Shown here: positions 34,526-49,400 of the stretch, piece by piece | How positions within the stretch are numbered: the first letter of the stretch is position 1 | Layout of the letters: the number at the start of each line of letters is the position of its first letter | DNA from: Aquila chrysaetos chrysaetos | Taxonomy: Eukaryota > Chordata > Aves > Accipitriformes > Accipitridae | DNA: 64,000 bases | Direction of reading: 5' to 3' | Assembly: GCF_900496995.4 (NCBI RefSeq) | Contig: NC_044006.1 | Coordinates: 42,617,620 to 42,681,619, forward strand | The notes under the pieces: model-generated | What the model was told of the DNA's origin: nothing | Database searches by the model: none | The model's input: only the letters and a program-made list of their open reading frames with translations | Position numbers and translations under genes: made by a program

Positions 34526-37500
34526 AGAACTAATAGGTTTTAATTTAGTCTCTGAATGGCCAAGCCAGTCCCTTCCTCATGAGAGAAGAATATAATACTA
34601 TAATCCTATTTCTCTGACTGCGTGAAGGTCACGCTGAGGGACTTCAAATCTTGGGCAATTATTGGGTAAGAATTTCTTATTACTTCATCTGCAGAAGTTC
34701 CCTTTATTGATGCACATCATATACTCACTTTCTCTTCATTTATGGACCCAATGTAATTTGAGAGCTTGTAACTTCACTGAAAATCGTAGTAAATATCAAG
34801 TGTACATTTTAGGACAGCACTCAACATCAAGAGGTTTCAAAGGCAGCTTTCTTAGCTTTCAGTAGCACAGGTGCATAAGACTAAACAAAAGCTTTATAGA
34901 AGCACAACAAGAATCTTTAACTTGGGAGTTTCATATTAGAACAAGAAGATATTAATGAAATTCTGAAATGTTTGACCCTCTGGTGACCCATCCTGGTTTC
35001 TTTGCTGTCTTCAGCTATTACATGTCTCTGGAGAAGCAAATATATGGCTGTAGTGATTGCTAAAACATTCAGCTAGCAGGTGATTGTTTTAAGCTATTTT
35101 TAAGGGAGTTCCTACATGAACACAATAGCTTGTTCATTTTTCTTTTATTTTTGTTTTACTGAGGCCCTTGTCTCTCTCTCAAACACCTTGAGGGTGGAAG
35201 AGGAGGGAGAGGGGCTAGTGCACTCTGACTGCTGTATAGAGCCCTTTTTCATAGCTGTGGATGTACCCCGTATAGGTGGGACTTTCTCTTTTTCCTGTGA
35301 CTTGTTCATGGCTACTGTTTCTTTCCAGCCACAGAGGAGGAGACCCTCTCCCTTTTGTAAAGCCACCTTTTGAAGGAAGGTCTGGTATTTTGTTGCCTAA
35401 GCCCATCTTTTCCAGTAAATGTGTATTTGAGTAGGTGGAACCAGTCTGAGTTTGTACACTCTTGTGCCTGTCTCTGAAAATGTTTCTTTGCAAGTTTTAC
35501 GTGGTGCAGGGGGTTTAACTGATGAACAGGAGCAGAGTTTTCACTACTCTTAGGAGTGGTATCCACTTACAGTTGTAAAATGAAATGCTTTGAACTTTCT
35601 AGATGTGCGCAAATATGCAATTTGCAAGTAGGTGGAATTTTTCTGTCTTGCCAAGCTTTGTAGCAATCACATAGAGCTACAAGCAATTTTTAAGTATTGA
35701 ATAGGGTTTGATTAGTTAAAAAATGCTAGGGTTTTTCTCTTATGCTTTAGTGGATATATAAGACTGTGAACCTGCCATTATGTCTTTAATCACAGAAAAT
35801 GCAAGTGCCAGTAAGTCCATGCAATGTGTACAAAGCATGCCAGAGGTGTGAACTTAACTGTTTATTTCTTGTCAGTCTCAGGAAATTCAAGGTCTTAAAA
35901 AATTACAGGTGTCAACTAGAAATTAATGTGGCCATGTGCCTCACACATGTCTGCCTAAAGTTTAGTTCCTGCACCCAGACTTCATTGGGGAGGATTTACA
36001 CTCCATATTTGCCTTGGTTTTAGTTCGCTGTCACCATGACCAAAATGAGAAACCTCTTCTGGGCATTGTATTGGCTGGGAAAGTTGGGTGTAGACCACTG
36101 TATTAAAGCATCTCAATAGGGGCTTGCAGAGCTGGTGTATCTATATCTCGGGCCTGAAGGTTTGGGCTTTTGTTTTTCAGCTTTGATTGTTTCTTGCCAA
36201 TATGTCCTTTCCTGGATTATTTCTCTTTAGCTTCAAAGCTTACCTCAGAAAAGCTCAGAGGTCAATACTTGTATTCTTTGTTTGAATTCCATTTTATGGA
36301 AGATGTAGGAGAGGCAGTCCAGTACTTAAAAAGAAGTTAATGTTTTGCTGCTGTTGCCTTGAATCCCTTACAGCAAGAAAAGGTAATTTAATGACCGAAG
36401 CAACAACTTTGGTTAGAAAGACATCCTACACCTGGAATCCCAGATTTATATCCTAGAGGGATCAACTCTTCATCCTTCATTTATCCAGCATTAAATAGTC
36501 TATTTGGAAAGAGCTTGTCTACAGTGAATAGATGATGAACCTCCCTCCATAGGTCCTTCTGAAAAAGTTGTGGTTTCTCTATTCTTTCTGACAAAGTCTT
36601 GTCTTGGTATTGCTCTGCTGTTTGCTCGTTGAGTACTATCAAAAATATATATATGTTCTATATTCTCTCGCTGCTTCACAGTGTATGTATAGATAACTAG
36701 AGATTAAAAGTCTGCATAATATAAGTTACTACAATAATAATTACAGACTCAGTGCACTGAGTCATTTTATTTTTTTTTAAGTAATGGTCCCTAGCAGTTC
36801 AGAACTGATAAATAGGATGTTGGATAAAGACATCTGGCCCAGAACAATGTTTTCAGCAATCCTGTTTTTGCAGCTCCTTTCCTACTATTCATATGCATTT
36901 TTCCGATCTGTGTCTGAAGCTCAGGAGGAAAATAATCAGCTTTTGTGGGATTTAGACATTACAGTGTTTCTCTATTTCTAAGCACTCAAGTAATAAAGGC
37001 TTTGGTAATCATCTCCAGCATACAGTATTACAATCTTTCCAAAGCTGTCATTGCTGTTAAGTTTAATGGCTACTCTACAACTTAGAAGCAGCTATGAAAA
37101 TCAAAACGGATGGCACCACAACTACAGACTGAAATCCAGAAAGCTGTGGTTCTTGCTCCAAGAAAAATATTGAGTGCATTAGCAGGACATGACTTCATTA
37201 ACAGCATTAAAAGTTATCATTTACGGGAAGGCAATCTCTACTTTGGCACATATTTCAGCAAATGACAACAACTTTTTGAAAATTTCAACTAGCGTGCATA
37301 GACAGCTAGTTTAGGGCAGCAGGTCTAAAAGCATTTAAGATTACAGAAGTGCTCTTTAGAATAATATGAAGAATTGTTATTGCACTCATTTTTCTTTCAT
37401 TTTAAAAAGACATTTTGCAGAATGCTTAGTGTATACTGATGTTCATATATAATTAAAACCACAGGCATGTCTCCTAGCTAATTATGTTGCCCAGTATCTT

Positions 37501-39479
37501 TCTAAAAACATTGTCTTTTATACTCTTCTATTTTCTTCATAGTAGGAAAGAAACTTATTCTAAATTTTGCTCCTTCGTGGCTTTTACAGTTTTGCTTACA
37601 GTTGACTCGATTTTGGGACAGGGGGGTTAGATTGCTTCCTTCTGCTTCTCCTCCATCCCCATCTCTATACATGAAACCTACATAATTCTCATCAGTCCTT
37701 TCTGCAACACTGGCTGGATTTGTTGATGATCTCTTATTTCTATCTAGCCAGCAGTGAGTCCTCTCCTAGGCTGCTGCCACACAGGGATTTAGCTTTTGTG
37801 ACATTATCCATTCTGGGAACAGCAGGACAGATTTCTTGGACTTCTGCAAGCCATCTATCTGAAATAAGAATATACCACGCTGCAGCTCAAAGACTGCTAT
37901 TTTTTCCTGAGCCAGCAAAATGATATTGATAATATTTCTTAGCTTTTGACAATTTATATTTTTCTCTTCAGTGTCATGATTGTTACATGAATAGCTGCTA
38001 TAATGTTGATTTAGGACAGCATCATTCAATGTTTCAGAAAATCAGGATCAATTTCAATTAGGCTTTTCCAATTATCTTTTACTTACAGGAAAAAAATCAA
38101 AGTGGGTAGGAATGCTATTGTGTCTCTACGGATTTCTTGTTTACAATTGTAAGGCTTGACTCTCTTCTGGTTTACAGTGATACAAATGAGACATAAATGT
38201 AAGGCACAATGTAAATGTAGACTGGTGTAAAAGCATTGGGGAGAGAGGAAAGAATTTGGGCCTAAGGTGGGCAAAATGGAGAGTATTTAGATGAGGGTAG
38301 AGTGCATGGTCTTCAAAGCAGAGGAGTCAAAGACAGGTCCATGAATCCAAAGTGGACCAGGAATCTGAACTCAAATCCTGCAGAAAAGCATGAGAGGCAG
38401 CTGGTTTGATGTCCCTGCCCAGCCTTGCCACAATTATATGTTTCAGATATGCCTCTTCAGGCAGGAAGACATACAGGTAAGACACTTGACAGAGAGAAAG
38501 GGAACATAACCACGTAATTAATACAAGCCTTCCCTGCACCTCCTGAGAAAGGAGAGAAAGGCAGACAGGCTGTTCCCATGTCCTCACTGGTTCTGGGTGG
38601 CTGCAGAGGCCAAGCAGACCTCACCATAGCTTAGAGTACCCAGGGGGGTTCTAGAAACCAGGAAAGCCTCTCAGCAGCTGCGATGCCTGAGGTGCTGCAG
38701 ATCCACCAGGACCTGCCTTCACTGTGCTCAGGCTTGGGAGCAGCTGGCGTAAAGCAGACTTCTCTCCCACGCAGTTAGAGAAGTTGTGCAAGCCTCGTGT
38801 GCTGTCACCACATCCTAACAGAGCCAATAGCCTCTTCTGTGATGGAGCTGGGCACTGTCGCCATACTAAAAGGGATGAAAAATGAATGTAAAAATGAAGT
38901 TTAAAGAAATGTGAGAAGAAAGCAGGAAAGTAAATAAAATCAAGCCTGCTCTTCAGCTCATTACAGTGAAGAGAAAAGAGTGGGGATGAGAAATCAACAA
39001 GTCCTTGAGGGAAGGAGGAGGGTACTACATCAGTTAACAGTGGGAACTGAAAATGCACAATATTTGTGCCTCAAATATTCACCTTGTTGCTCACATCTAA
39101 TTTTCTACCAATGTTTTCAACAATAAGGGCCATCAAACACCACCACATATATACACAAAATCTTGTATTCTGGAAAAGGTATTCTCTTCCTCAGTCACTA
39201 CAGACCACCCTGTGGCACTAAAGAACTGCCCGTGCAATGCAAGGAGCTCTTCCCTCTTGCTGCCTACCTGCACTGGATGCATGTATCTGTCCTTGCTGCC
39301 AGTTACTGGACACGGGCTTTGGCACCCCTGACCGAGCTGCAATGTCACCAGAAAAGCCAAGTTTCCTCAAGTCACTGAAAAATCAGCTACATAATTCACA
39401 TTTGGCAAAGCTGTGTGGAGGAAAGAAAGCACAAATCACGGGGGTAGCTGGTGTGCTCCATGTCCAGCACCTAGATGGA

Positions 39480-39770
39480 GAAATGCACAGGTACTGAAGG
39501 AAATAAAAGGATGAAAGGAAAGGAGTAAGGGATACATGGAAGGGGCTGAGGGGAAGGTGAAGAGACTTTATGGGGGGAAAAAAGGTCCTCAAGACTCCTT
39601 CCTTAGGAAGGAGAGAACAAAAGGACTGGAGATAGTCAAGGGGAAGGAAAGATGGTGAAGTGATCGGATGGAAATTAGGGATGCAGACCTGATGTTCTTT
39701 ACTGGGGAGACAGTCCTGAAGGGAGAGAAAGTCATAAGGAAAGCTTAAGACTTTAGGAAGGAGCAAAGCA
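39480..39770. repeat. Polypurine-biased stretch
   Basis: About 290 bases rich in GGA, GAA and AAGG on + with few pyrimidines in long blocks. The bias removes stop codons on the minus strand, explaining the 127-codon open frame there (39383-39766). Confidence 0.7.
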
Positions 39771-42700
39771 AATGCAATTTAAAAGGACTGAAGAATTTCC
39801 ATGAAAAGTGTGAGAAATTAAAAAGGCTGCAGAAAATTCACCCGGACATAAAAGGATGATGCTGGAGAAACAGAAAGTAAGAATCAGAGCAGGACTAGGA
39901 TGTTATTGGCTCTGTTTTAATGAGCCTTTGGCCCATCCAGCATTCTGCTCCATGCATGAGTGACTAATGGCTTGTTTCCTTCCCTAGATTCTGTTATTTT
40001 GAATATAGTCTATACCAGTCCATTTTTCTTTTTCATTTTGAAAAGCTGACTGATCTTGCACTTGTGCAGCTGAAAGTTCATAAAAATTCAAAAAAGTAGT
40101 CTTACAGCAAAAAGCAATATTACAATAGTGAAGCGCTGTACCTCCATAGGCAGCAGCTGCAGGAATCGGGTCTAATTTTCACTCTGATCAGCTCTTCAGA
40201 TGAGCATTTTTACATGCCTTTGGTCTCATTCTGTGCAATAACTGAGGTAACAACTGAAAACTATGGAAAAGCTTCACATTATTAATTATGTAGTTACTTC
40301 ATTAGTGATTAGAACATATATAGCAGGAGGACATATACACACACAGAAACAATTATAAATTATTCAGTTGAAACCACATTTACCAAAATGCCCGAGCCAA
40401 ATTATCCTCTGTTTCATATGGGTTTGAGATTTGTATCTTAATTTTCCATAAAGATGTGAATCCTTTATGTTCTTTAATTTGTTCTCATGTAGAAGAAAGA
40501 GAACACCCATGATCCCATTTTCTTTGGAGGAATTTCAGAGCAATGAGTATCTCTGGTAGCACTAAAGAACTCATTGAGCTAAGCCTTATTTGCAAACTCA
40601 TAAAATGACAGCAATTCTTGGAAGCATCTTTCATTGCTGAAATTGATAGTCCTATAGTGTCATCTTCTGAATAAAGTTGCTTTGGAAATATGTAGTGGGG
40701 AAAATTACTACCCAAACTCTATTTGTGTTCCTTTTAATAATATTGACCTACAGTTCAGTAATAACCAAAATGTTGCTTATATGTAAATATATAGAATGTT
40801 TCTATCCTCTGATAATAAATAAATGTCTAGGAACATCTGAAGCACAGGTTTAATTTCAACTGGAAATGAAGTTTTAGAGAAGTTCTCATGCCTCACAGGG
40901 CAGGCACATTACTGGGTTTTTGACAATAGTATTGTCATTTCTGATCAGCTTCCTCTATTTCTTGAATTTGTGCTTAGGAGAAGGCCTGGTTAAAAGGATG
41001 TTTCAGCAACCAAGTAAGAACTCCTTTAGGAAGCAATGTTTCCATACTCCAAGGTGACAGCAGAAATGGGAGCTTCTACTATTCTCTTCTGCTCTAGGCT
41101 TGCTCAGGCTTTTCACTCTAAGGATTAGGTATACCTGTGCTCCACAATGCAGCGCGATGTAAAGGTCTCCAGACTAATTGTTACTGAGCTAGCATTGCTA
41201 TTAAAGAAATAAGAGCTGCATTAGCAGAGCACTTCATGAGAGCCAAGTTCTCCTGCTGAGAAACTAGCTTGGATGCCTCTACTCATTTAATACTAACTAG
41301 GTCAGGCGTCACAGCCAGGTACTGTCTTCTGGCGCGGAGACATGGGCAATGTTTCTGCAAGAAAGAGCACTGACTGCATCCCTGGGTGATTCACCAGGTG
41401 AGCCTGCCTGCTGGCCGTACACATGTGGTGGCCCTGTAGCCTTCCAAAAGACGTGGTTGCTCATGAGTGACACAGCGAGGCCGAGAGACCTTTGCATCTT
41501 TGGCTTCTGACCAAACTCCTCCATGAGATGAGAGGCAGGCGAGTGGCAGCGGCTGACTGGGAACATCAATCTGGGTATTGATTTGTTTCTTTCTCCAGCC
41601 TGAGCAGAGCAGGATCCTGCCCCTCCTTGTGAAGGGAACTGGCTGCGTGGGGGCCCAAAGCAGAGCAGCATGTGTCAAGTGCTGGTGGAAACGCCTGGGG
41701 AGGCTCTGCAGTCATTCCAGCCAATGCTTTGCCCACCACCTCGAGCAGTGCTATCGATTTTGCTCCATGCTCTTGCCATCAAGCTGAGTCAATACTCAGT
41801 TCTTCTAAAAGCTACATTAGAAAAATGTCAGCAGAAGATCCACTGCACCTCCACATATTGTTCAGAAAGCTCTTGGGATTAGCTAGGCCTAATGCAGTAG
41901 GACAGTATATAATCTTTCTCTTTGATTGCTGGAAATCTGTTGTTATGCCAGGCTCTGCCTGTCCTGAGAGAGAAGAAGTATTCTGCCAAATTTCATACTG
42001 AGCGAGTGCAGTTCTATAAATCAGCCTTAATGCTTAGCTTATTAGAACTACAGGCAAATAAAAGAAGGCTAAATGAGCCATACTGGGTATTTAACTATGT
42101 ATGAGGTACGACTCAAGCAGCACAAGGACTGTGTGTTGGACGTACTGTCAGTGGACTCAGTAATGAAGCTGTTTACTGGGGAACACTCACTTTCCTTTAG
42201 CCAAATGACAAGAAATCCTTTTTGGCATTATATGACTGTGATGCTGCAAGTTTTACAGTGCAGAAATAAACTTGAAAATCTAATTTAACACTGAGCAATA
42301 GCTTGTTGATCACAGACCATAACATTTATCTTAAGGTAAATCACTTTCCTCTAGACAACAGCAATTAATGTTTAGACATAGAGGTATAATGGACAGTTCA
42401 AAAAAAGAGTAATGTCTTCATCCCTGTGTCTCATAAACTCATTGTCCAGAATGTACATAGCTCTCCTTAACCTTCAGTGATGCCCTCTGCAGAACTTACT
42501 GCAAGTGTTCCAGATATTTGCTTCTTAAGGGATGACCAAAAATATAATGAGATGAAAATGGTTGTGATTTATTCTTGAAGCTGTTTGTTGCAAGATTCTG
42601 ACCCAGATTCAGCTCTCCTTAGGGCAGTTTTGCACTGCACTCTGGGCAGAATGCCCTTGAAAAGGGCAGAGCTGGTGGTGTGTTTGTGGACTATACTCCA

Positions 42701-43189
42701 AGGTGTCTTAAGCAGCAAAAGTCAAACTCTGCTTGCTCTGTGAAATTATTTTTAAAAGTCAGAAAAAGCTAAAGGCAAAAAAAGAAAACTATTTATTCTG
42801 TAAAGAATATGCTGTCTAAAATCTGTTGAGATCATGTTTAGTAAACAATGCATTAACAAGAAATCAAAGTGATTCCTCCAATAAACCTGAAATCAGACCT
42901 TACTGTTGAAAAAAAAAAAAAAGAGATTAGCCATTCTAGTTAGTACCGTTTGGGTTTGCACTTTGGTACTGATGCTGAAAGTGCCAAGTTGGCACTCAGA
43001 GTCCAGCTTTACAAACATGACCCTACTTTTACCTTTTGCTGAAATGCTCTGTAACATAATGGGGCTCTCATTTCCTTTTTCCTGAGAGATGGGCTTTTGT
43101 CATCCTAATTCTGCTAAGAAAAAGAAAGGCTCATAGGAAACATCACCATCTTTGCTGGCTTTAGCTTATACCTAAAACTTACTGTTCTT

Positions 43190-43471
43190 CCTCCAGCCTG
43201 TTCTTTCTGCATTCTCTTTCCTCGCATCCCACTTTCATTTCTCTTCTTCACCCTTCTCCCTCTCCCTCTCCTTGAGCAGGTGGGACTGCACACCTCTGTG
43301 ACACCTGGATTAGAGACCTATGCCTTAAAGAGGCTGAATGCTAATGCCAGCTCACCAGATTTCACAGGCTGTGGATTTGACCTAGCTGCAAGGGTGCAAG
43401 GAGTGCTGCAGCAGCACAAGCCTCACCTGTATCTCTTGCACTTTCACTCTGCTGCGTCCACTTTGTTTTGA
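43190..43471 (+). other. Pyrimidine tract ending in AG, then open segment
   Basis: About 90 bases of almost pure C/T, ending CTCCTTGAGCAG at 43268-43279, followed by an open segment to a TGA at 43469-43471. It looks like a splice acceptor with an exon, but the 63-codon translation matches no family I know and no donor is evident. It could be an exon of a non-coding transcript or chance. Confidence 0.25.
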
Positions 43472-43479
43472 CTTTGCAG

Positions 43480-46400
43480 AAACACAGCTAATTTCTCAAC
43501 AGCTCCCCAGGGAAAGACCGTGCTGTCTGTTCTTTTCTAGAGACTCTTTTCAGATATGCTTCAGCCGCTGGGATGATCAAATAAGTGCATCAGTAAGGAT
43601 TCCTGTCTCACTGCTGCCAGACCAGACAAATTCATCTTGATACAGAGAAAATCAAGTTTGTTTGCTTTCCCTCTGTGTGTCTTACACACAGACATGTACA
43701 CATATATAGCTTCCTACCTGTTGTTTCTCATCCCTCTGGGCCTGATTGTCACACTGGCAGGCTATAGCATGATGGAAAGAAGTTTCCATTCCTGTATGAT
43801 TAGAGTTGTCCAGTGACATTCCACATCATGAAAGAGAGCCAAGATCCAAAGCATCCCCCACAATCTGCCATTTGTGGCTGATAAGACGCGCTGTGCATTG
43901 GAAATATCAGCAGAGGTTGTATTCCCCTACCAGTAATGAAGCTGTTCTTCAATGTTTGGCCTGAGTTGCCTCACTATCTGTCCTAGGACTGAGCAGGCAG
44001 TAGTAGCTGGACTCAGCACTGCAAACTACCTTTAACGATTTACTGTCATTCAGAGAGATGGTTGTGCTAGCCCTGCTCATTCATCTGGCCTGTTTTACCA
44101 CCAAAATTAGCCCAGTGCTTGCCACACAAATATCTTTCACTTAGAGGGTACTATATAGGAATATAAGAGCACTGTTAGGACTCTTCTACACCTCTCTGTT
44201 AGAGGAGGCCAGCACAGCCACTCTGCAGAGCCTGGGGCGTAATTCTTCAACATGAGGGAAGCTGAGGTGGAAACGTCTCCTCACACTTCAGCTCATGCAG
44301 AAGTCAGAATGGAGAAAACATTTGCTGTAACTCATAGCAGAAGTAGACTATAGACAATCCCAAACTGCAGGTAAGTGCACGTTACAAGATTAGGTAAGCA
44401 TGTCAAAAGATTAAAAGTCTGCTGCAAACTGTATGGTTTCTATTAGCGTCACAGTTTTGGCTTTCCTCATCAGAAAATAAATAGTTTTGTATGTTCCTCA
44501 GCGGAAGATTTTAAAACAAGAGTGAAGCAGGTGTGCTGTGCAAGTGTCAGGAATAATCCCCATACTCTCTCTGCTGCCAGTGTCCTTGGGAGCTGAGATG
44601 GGATCGACATTTTTCCTCCTTTAATTATGTAATTTTTAATTTGCTGGCAGTTCATAAGGAAGCCGCTAGCCTGAAACAGCTGCTGGGGCTGTGTAAAATT
44701 AACCTGAGCCATGTCCAGGCTCTAGCAGACGGGTGCTGCTCTGCACAAGCTGACGCATTTGGTGCTGACATCCCATCTTGAAGCTGAGTGCAGAAGGCTG
44801 AAAGCTGGATATGCCCTGGAGATCAGTATGTCCTGACTTCCTCCGGGTTTATCTTCTTAGGCCTCACACAGATGGATTTGCGGGGGGAAATCAGGAGGAG
44901 TGTAATTCTCCTCATCTATAAGTACCATAGCGTATTTCGTACCATAAGATGGGGAAGTGACCGTGGCAGGCACTGCTTTCTCCCCCAAAGCGCCGTCATG
45001 ACTGCTTTATAACTAACCCTGAGCTATGGACACATAGATGAGATACCTTTGGAAAACCCTAACTACCTCCTACTCCCCACGTTCCACCCTAAAGAACGTG
45101 ACACAATTTCTTAAGGCAAATCTGCCCTGGCTGAAAATTTTTACCCCAGCCAAACCACAAGGTGATTCCTGTGTTAGCAAAGGTGGTTTACCCTAGGAAC
45201 AGTAGCTTGTGTGCTGTTGGTCTAGGGCGGCTACCTCTGGGCTTTTGCCTGGAAATTTTTATCTCAGGGCAGGATTGGTTAGTGCTTTTGCTCTGGTTTT
45301 ACCTGTTCTCTGACTGGTGTTATGCAGTCTCCAGTGCTCCCAATGCAGTGCTTGGCTGCAGTTTGCCGAATACTCGTTCTGTCCTGTCAGACAGAAAGAA
45401 ACCTGCTCTTATTTCAAATTAAGGCTGTGTTTCATGGGGAAAATCAGCAACGTTATGGTGAGTCAAGAAGTATTGAAGTCAGTTGGCATAACTTAAAAAG
45501 GGAGAAACCTGCATGTTGAAGAATTCATCCTACAAAATGCCTTTGAATCAATTCAGAGCAGTCTTTCACCAAGGAATAAAGGATGAGGATTAAAGACCAC
45601 TTTAGTCTCATTAGGACCACTGTAATCCTAAATGAGGACACCCATTTGGGGCTTTAATGCATGTTGGTTTCCCATGGTCAGATGAATTGGCTTAATTTAC
45701 CAAGTGTCCCCTTGCAGACAAACCCTAAGTCTCCTTTGTTTTGCACTTTTGCGGTGTCCTACAACAAAGGACTGCTGCGTCACACCTGCTACCCCACGTG
45801 TACCCAATCCTCTTTCCTTCTCTAAGTCACTGACTCATCCCTTTCGTCAACTCTTGACTCTCTTTGTAAAGTTTTGTACGCTGCAATCTATATAAAGAAA
45901 CAAATTGCATTCAACTGTATTAGCAAGAAGCCTGGAGGGGTTTTGGTTTGGGGTTTTTTTTATTGTACACTGCCAGAAACCAATTTTCCCAGATCTTCAA
46001 ACTTTCTGAAATACTTGACTCACATTCCTGAATTATCAGGACTACTTCATGGTCGTGTTTTACTCCTTCATTCACTGTGTTCTTTATAGAGCTGATCCTC
46101 TCTTTCCAAAATTATTTAGATGATGCTACAATTAGCATATTTCACATAGAACTAGCAAGTCCATCTACTCTCTCACTGTAATTGGAGAGAATTGTAACAC
46201 ATTTGAAAATAAATAGCCCAGGCATGAGGTGGTTTTGTGGAACAATACAGAACAAGTGGGTGGACAGGAATGTGGAAATAGAGCCAGGATTCTGAGTCGT
46301 AAAAATTGGCTCATCTCCATCAGCTTGCTAGAGCTACAATAGCTTCAACTGTTGCATTTGGCAATGAGCTATAAAATGGTAAAAATACATAGTATAAGGA

Positions 46401-49400
46401 GAAATGTGTCCTTCTAAGCTGTTCTTTCAGTGGATTTCTGCTGGCAGCAGCACAGCTTCAGAAACAAAAGATCTGAACTTAGGTTTCTGTAGTTGCACTC
46501 TTGGCTGTAACTCACGTGGAGTTACAGCACAGGAACCGTGCAGAAGTGGGGCGGGGGGAGGGGGTGTCTCTGTGATAGCTAGAATGACTGGAGATATACA
46601 GGAGGTAAATGAAGAGATTTCTCTGTACTGTAGTGATCTGAATGACCAGGAAATACGATAGCTCATACCAACACTTTATGATTTGTATTTTTATGCCATT
46701 GAGCAATGGCGAGAGAGGAATATTGAAAAATTCCTTTTATTTTTTTCCCTGTCTTGCTAGGACAGCCACTTCTTTTCCTGAGTTAAATTCTGGAGTACTG
46801 TTTTAAAAAAAATGCCAACATATCTTTAGAAAAATCAGGATACAGGTTCCAAATTCAAGGTGCTGTTGGAAGTTGTAATCCCATCCTGCCAGTCATCCCT
46901 AACTTCATATGACCAGTCTCCTATACCACAGCTTCTGTTTATAATTTCTCACAGGCAGATTTCTGGTTTGTGTTAATTGGTTGGGCTCCCTTGGCATCTT
47001 CCAGGGGATCATGGGCAGTGCTCAATAAAGAACGAGGCACCTAAAATCTGCTTCAGCCATCATTTTGTTAGCACTAAGAGGAGAAAATCAGATCTTTGTG
47101 GCCCAGCTTCCTGCTGTAGCATCTATGGACAGAAATGTGTCTTGAATCAAGACCTTATCTACTTGTTTGTTGCTGTTTAAGGAAGTCAGGTCATAAATCC
47201 AGTTATTCATATCAATCTTTATTTGAGAATTTTGTTCATCTTTTCTATTTTTCTAAAAGTCAAAAGATTTTATGACAGCTTAGAAAGATCTCATCATAGC
47301 TGTGCTATATTTATTAGTCAGAAGTCTGATAAGATGTGGCCTTTTCTCCTCATGATTCTCCAAATACATTCTTCCACTCATTTATTTGCTGCTTCTGGCT
47401 GACAGCAGCTCTTCAAATGGCTTAATATAGCATGTAAATATCATGAATTTGCAAAACATGGAGCATCAAAGAAGAGAATTATGATGTACTGTGTCCTCCC
47501 TCATTTCTCAGGCTAATATAAAATGTCATATGCTTCTGTTATTGAATTGGAAACAAGTTGTTGCTTTTCTTTAAATTTAGTTTATGGTAAAAGGCTAAAA
47601 GTACTCCCACACGCTTACATGGGAAATATTATAAGTATGAATCATCTTCATTGCATTTGCTTCCTCCCTGATGTTAGCAGTAGGGCTAGCAATGAGGTTG
47701 TGTGTGCTGTTCCATTCCTTCATGGACGTCTGATGGCTGGGATTGGGACCAGAACTTGGTTTTCACAGTTGTCAGCTGAGTTTCACACTTATATTACTCC
47801 TATACCCAAATCAGTAGGACAAAAGCATTTGTGCAGAGCTCTACTGAGCTGTTAGTGTAAGGGCTATTATTAGGATAGTGTTGGGAAGCAAGACTCATTT
47901 TTCATTTATTATTGAATGAAGTATCCCGACAAAATTCTTTTGCGTAGCTAACTTAGGTTCCCTACAATGAATGATGCAACAGTCACCTGTATTGCCACTG
48001 ATCATGCAGAGGTAGATAGACCACAGGAATACTGGAGGACCAGAAGTTGCTCAGAATCGTTAATACAGCTGAGATGTCTGTGGCCTTTCAAATGATATCT
48101 GCAGCTCAGGGGAGACTGGGTAAGGAAGAGTCAGAATTAAGAGTCTGAGAACTTGCACAGTGCCTCCCCCCTCAGATGTGATGGGCCTTCTGGGCTCAGT
48201 GCCCAGGAAGAGCCGCCAGGGACTGCCATCATCACTTATCTGCAGACAGAAGGACATGAGTAATGCTTTGGATGTCACCCCACACCTCTCCTGCTGCAAA
48301 GTGGTGGTGCTGCTGCAGCACAGCCACAATCACCCCCTGGAATCCAGGGTGGCAGCAGGAATGCTGTCCCAGTCACATTTTGCATCTCTGACAAACCTCT
48401 GGGCATACGTGACACTTTGGGCCTGGCTAAGAAGAAATACAGAGCTGAGCCTGAGGTTTTTTCCCTAGATTTTCAGTGGTTCTTCTGTTATTTGGAGTAC
48501 CACGCACCTCCAATCCTTTGCCAGGTTCTCACTTCTATCGGTTCTCACTGTCCAGTGTATAAGGATGCTAAGTGTGCACACTCTTCTTAGTGGGTTATTT
48601 TTGTAAGAGAGAAAAAGAGAGAGCAGGTTGGTTTGGGTTTTTTTCACTTTCATGTCTTAAGGAAATAAAGAAGTCTTTTGTCAAAGAGTTTTGAACAAGT
48701 TGGCCAGTTTCAGCAAAAGGGGTGGCTGGGCAGAGATCTCAGAGGCATGAAGATCTGACAGGTGACTGGATGGGGGCAAGAAAGTGGGAGCAGCAGGAGG
48801 AACTCAGCTGAGATTTCTCTCTGACAGCAGCTGGTTAACCAGTGACTGTGCCTGTATCTCTTCATATCATGTGCTTGCTCGTGCTCAGCAGGAAGCCTGA
48901 AGGCTGTAAACAAGGGACATAAGTAGATCTTTGGATGTTTTATGAACACATCAAGGGACTGTAAGAGGAGCTTGAGGGGGAGGAGGATTTAGGAGAGACA
49001 AAGATTGGGGGCATGGTGTTGGCAGTGTTGCAAGAAGCATAGGTGAGAGTTGGGTTACCTCTATGGATTAGTGCTCAGGACACAGAAAATACATTTGCAG
49101 GACATCAGCCTTAATTTTCTTTACTGCTAATGGAATAAGTTATTTCCCTCTTCAGTCCCAATTGCCATAGCTTTGTTTTTGTATTCACTCTCTTGTCAGC
49201 AACGACTAGAAAGGCAGACGCAAACTTCCACATCTGCTTGAAATTCTAGCATGGCAAAAAATAGTGTTTCCTAGCCAGGGAGCAGCTCCCTGATAACTGC
49301 AGTAAGCAAATGGAAGAGCCACAGCTCTAAAGAGCGTGTGTACGTGTGTCAGCAGCAGTTCTCTCTTTCACTGCAGTGATCTGTACGAATTAGAGGCAGA

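Larger units (their letters stand above)
27168..43189. other. Gene-poor AT-rich interval, CYCS downstream side
   Basis: No coding exon, known repeat family or structured RNA recognised in about 16 kb. The first 4.4 kb may be transcribed as an extended CYCS 3' UTR (AATAAA at 31591). It contains poly-T runs near 31139-31153 and 31173-31184, a G/T-rich stretch at about 34440-34525 with TTTG repeats, and a purine-rich stretch at 39480-39770. Open frames of 100-135 codons around 38.65-39.77 kb (minus strand) lie in composition-biased sequence and show no family motif. Confidence 0.55.

Noticed and set aside
38651-39766. Minus-strand frames of 135 and 127 codons
   Set aside because: Caused by purine-rich composition of the + strand. 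Translation rich in Ser/Leu/Phe/Pro with no motif.
41309-42001. Cluster of open frames on both strands in slightly GC-richer DNA
   Set aside because: Frames overlap in both directions with no similarity to any known protein. Reflects composition only.
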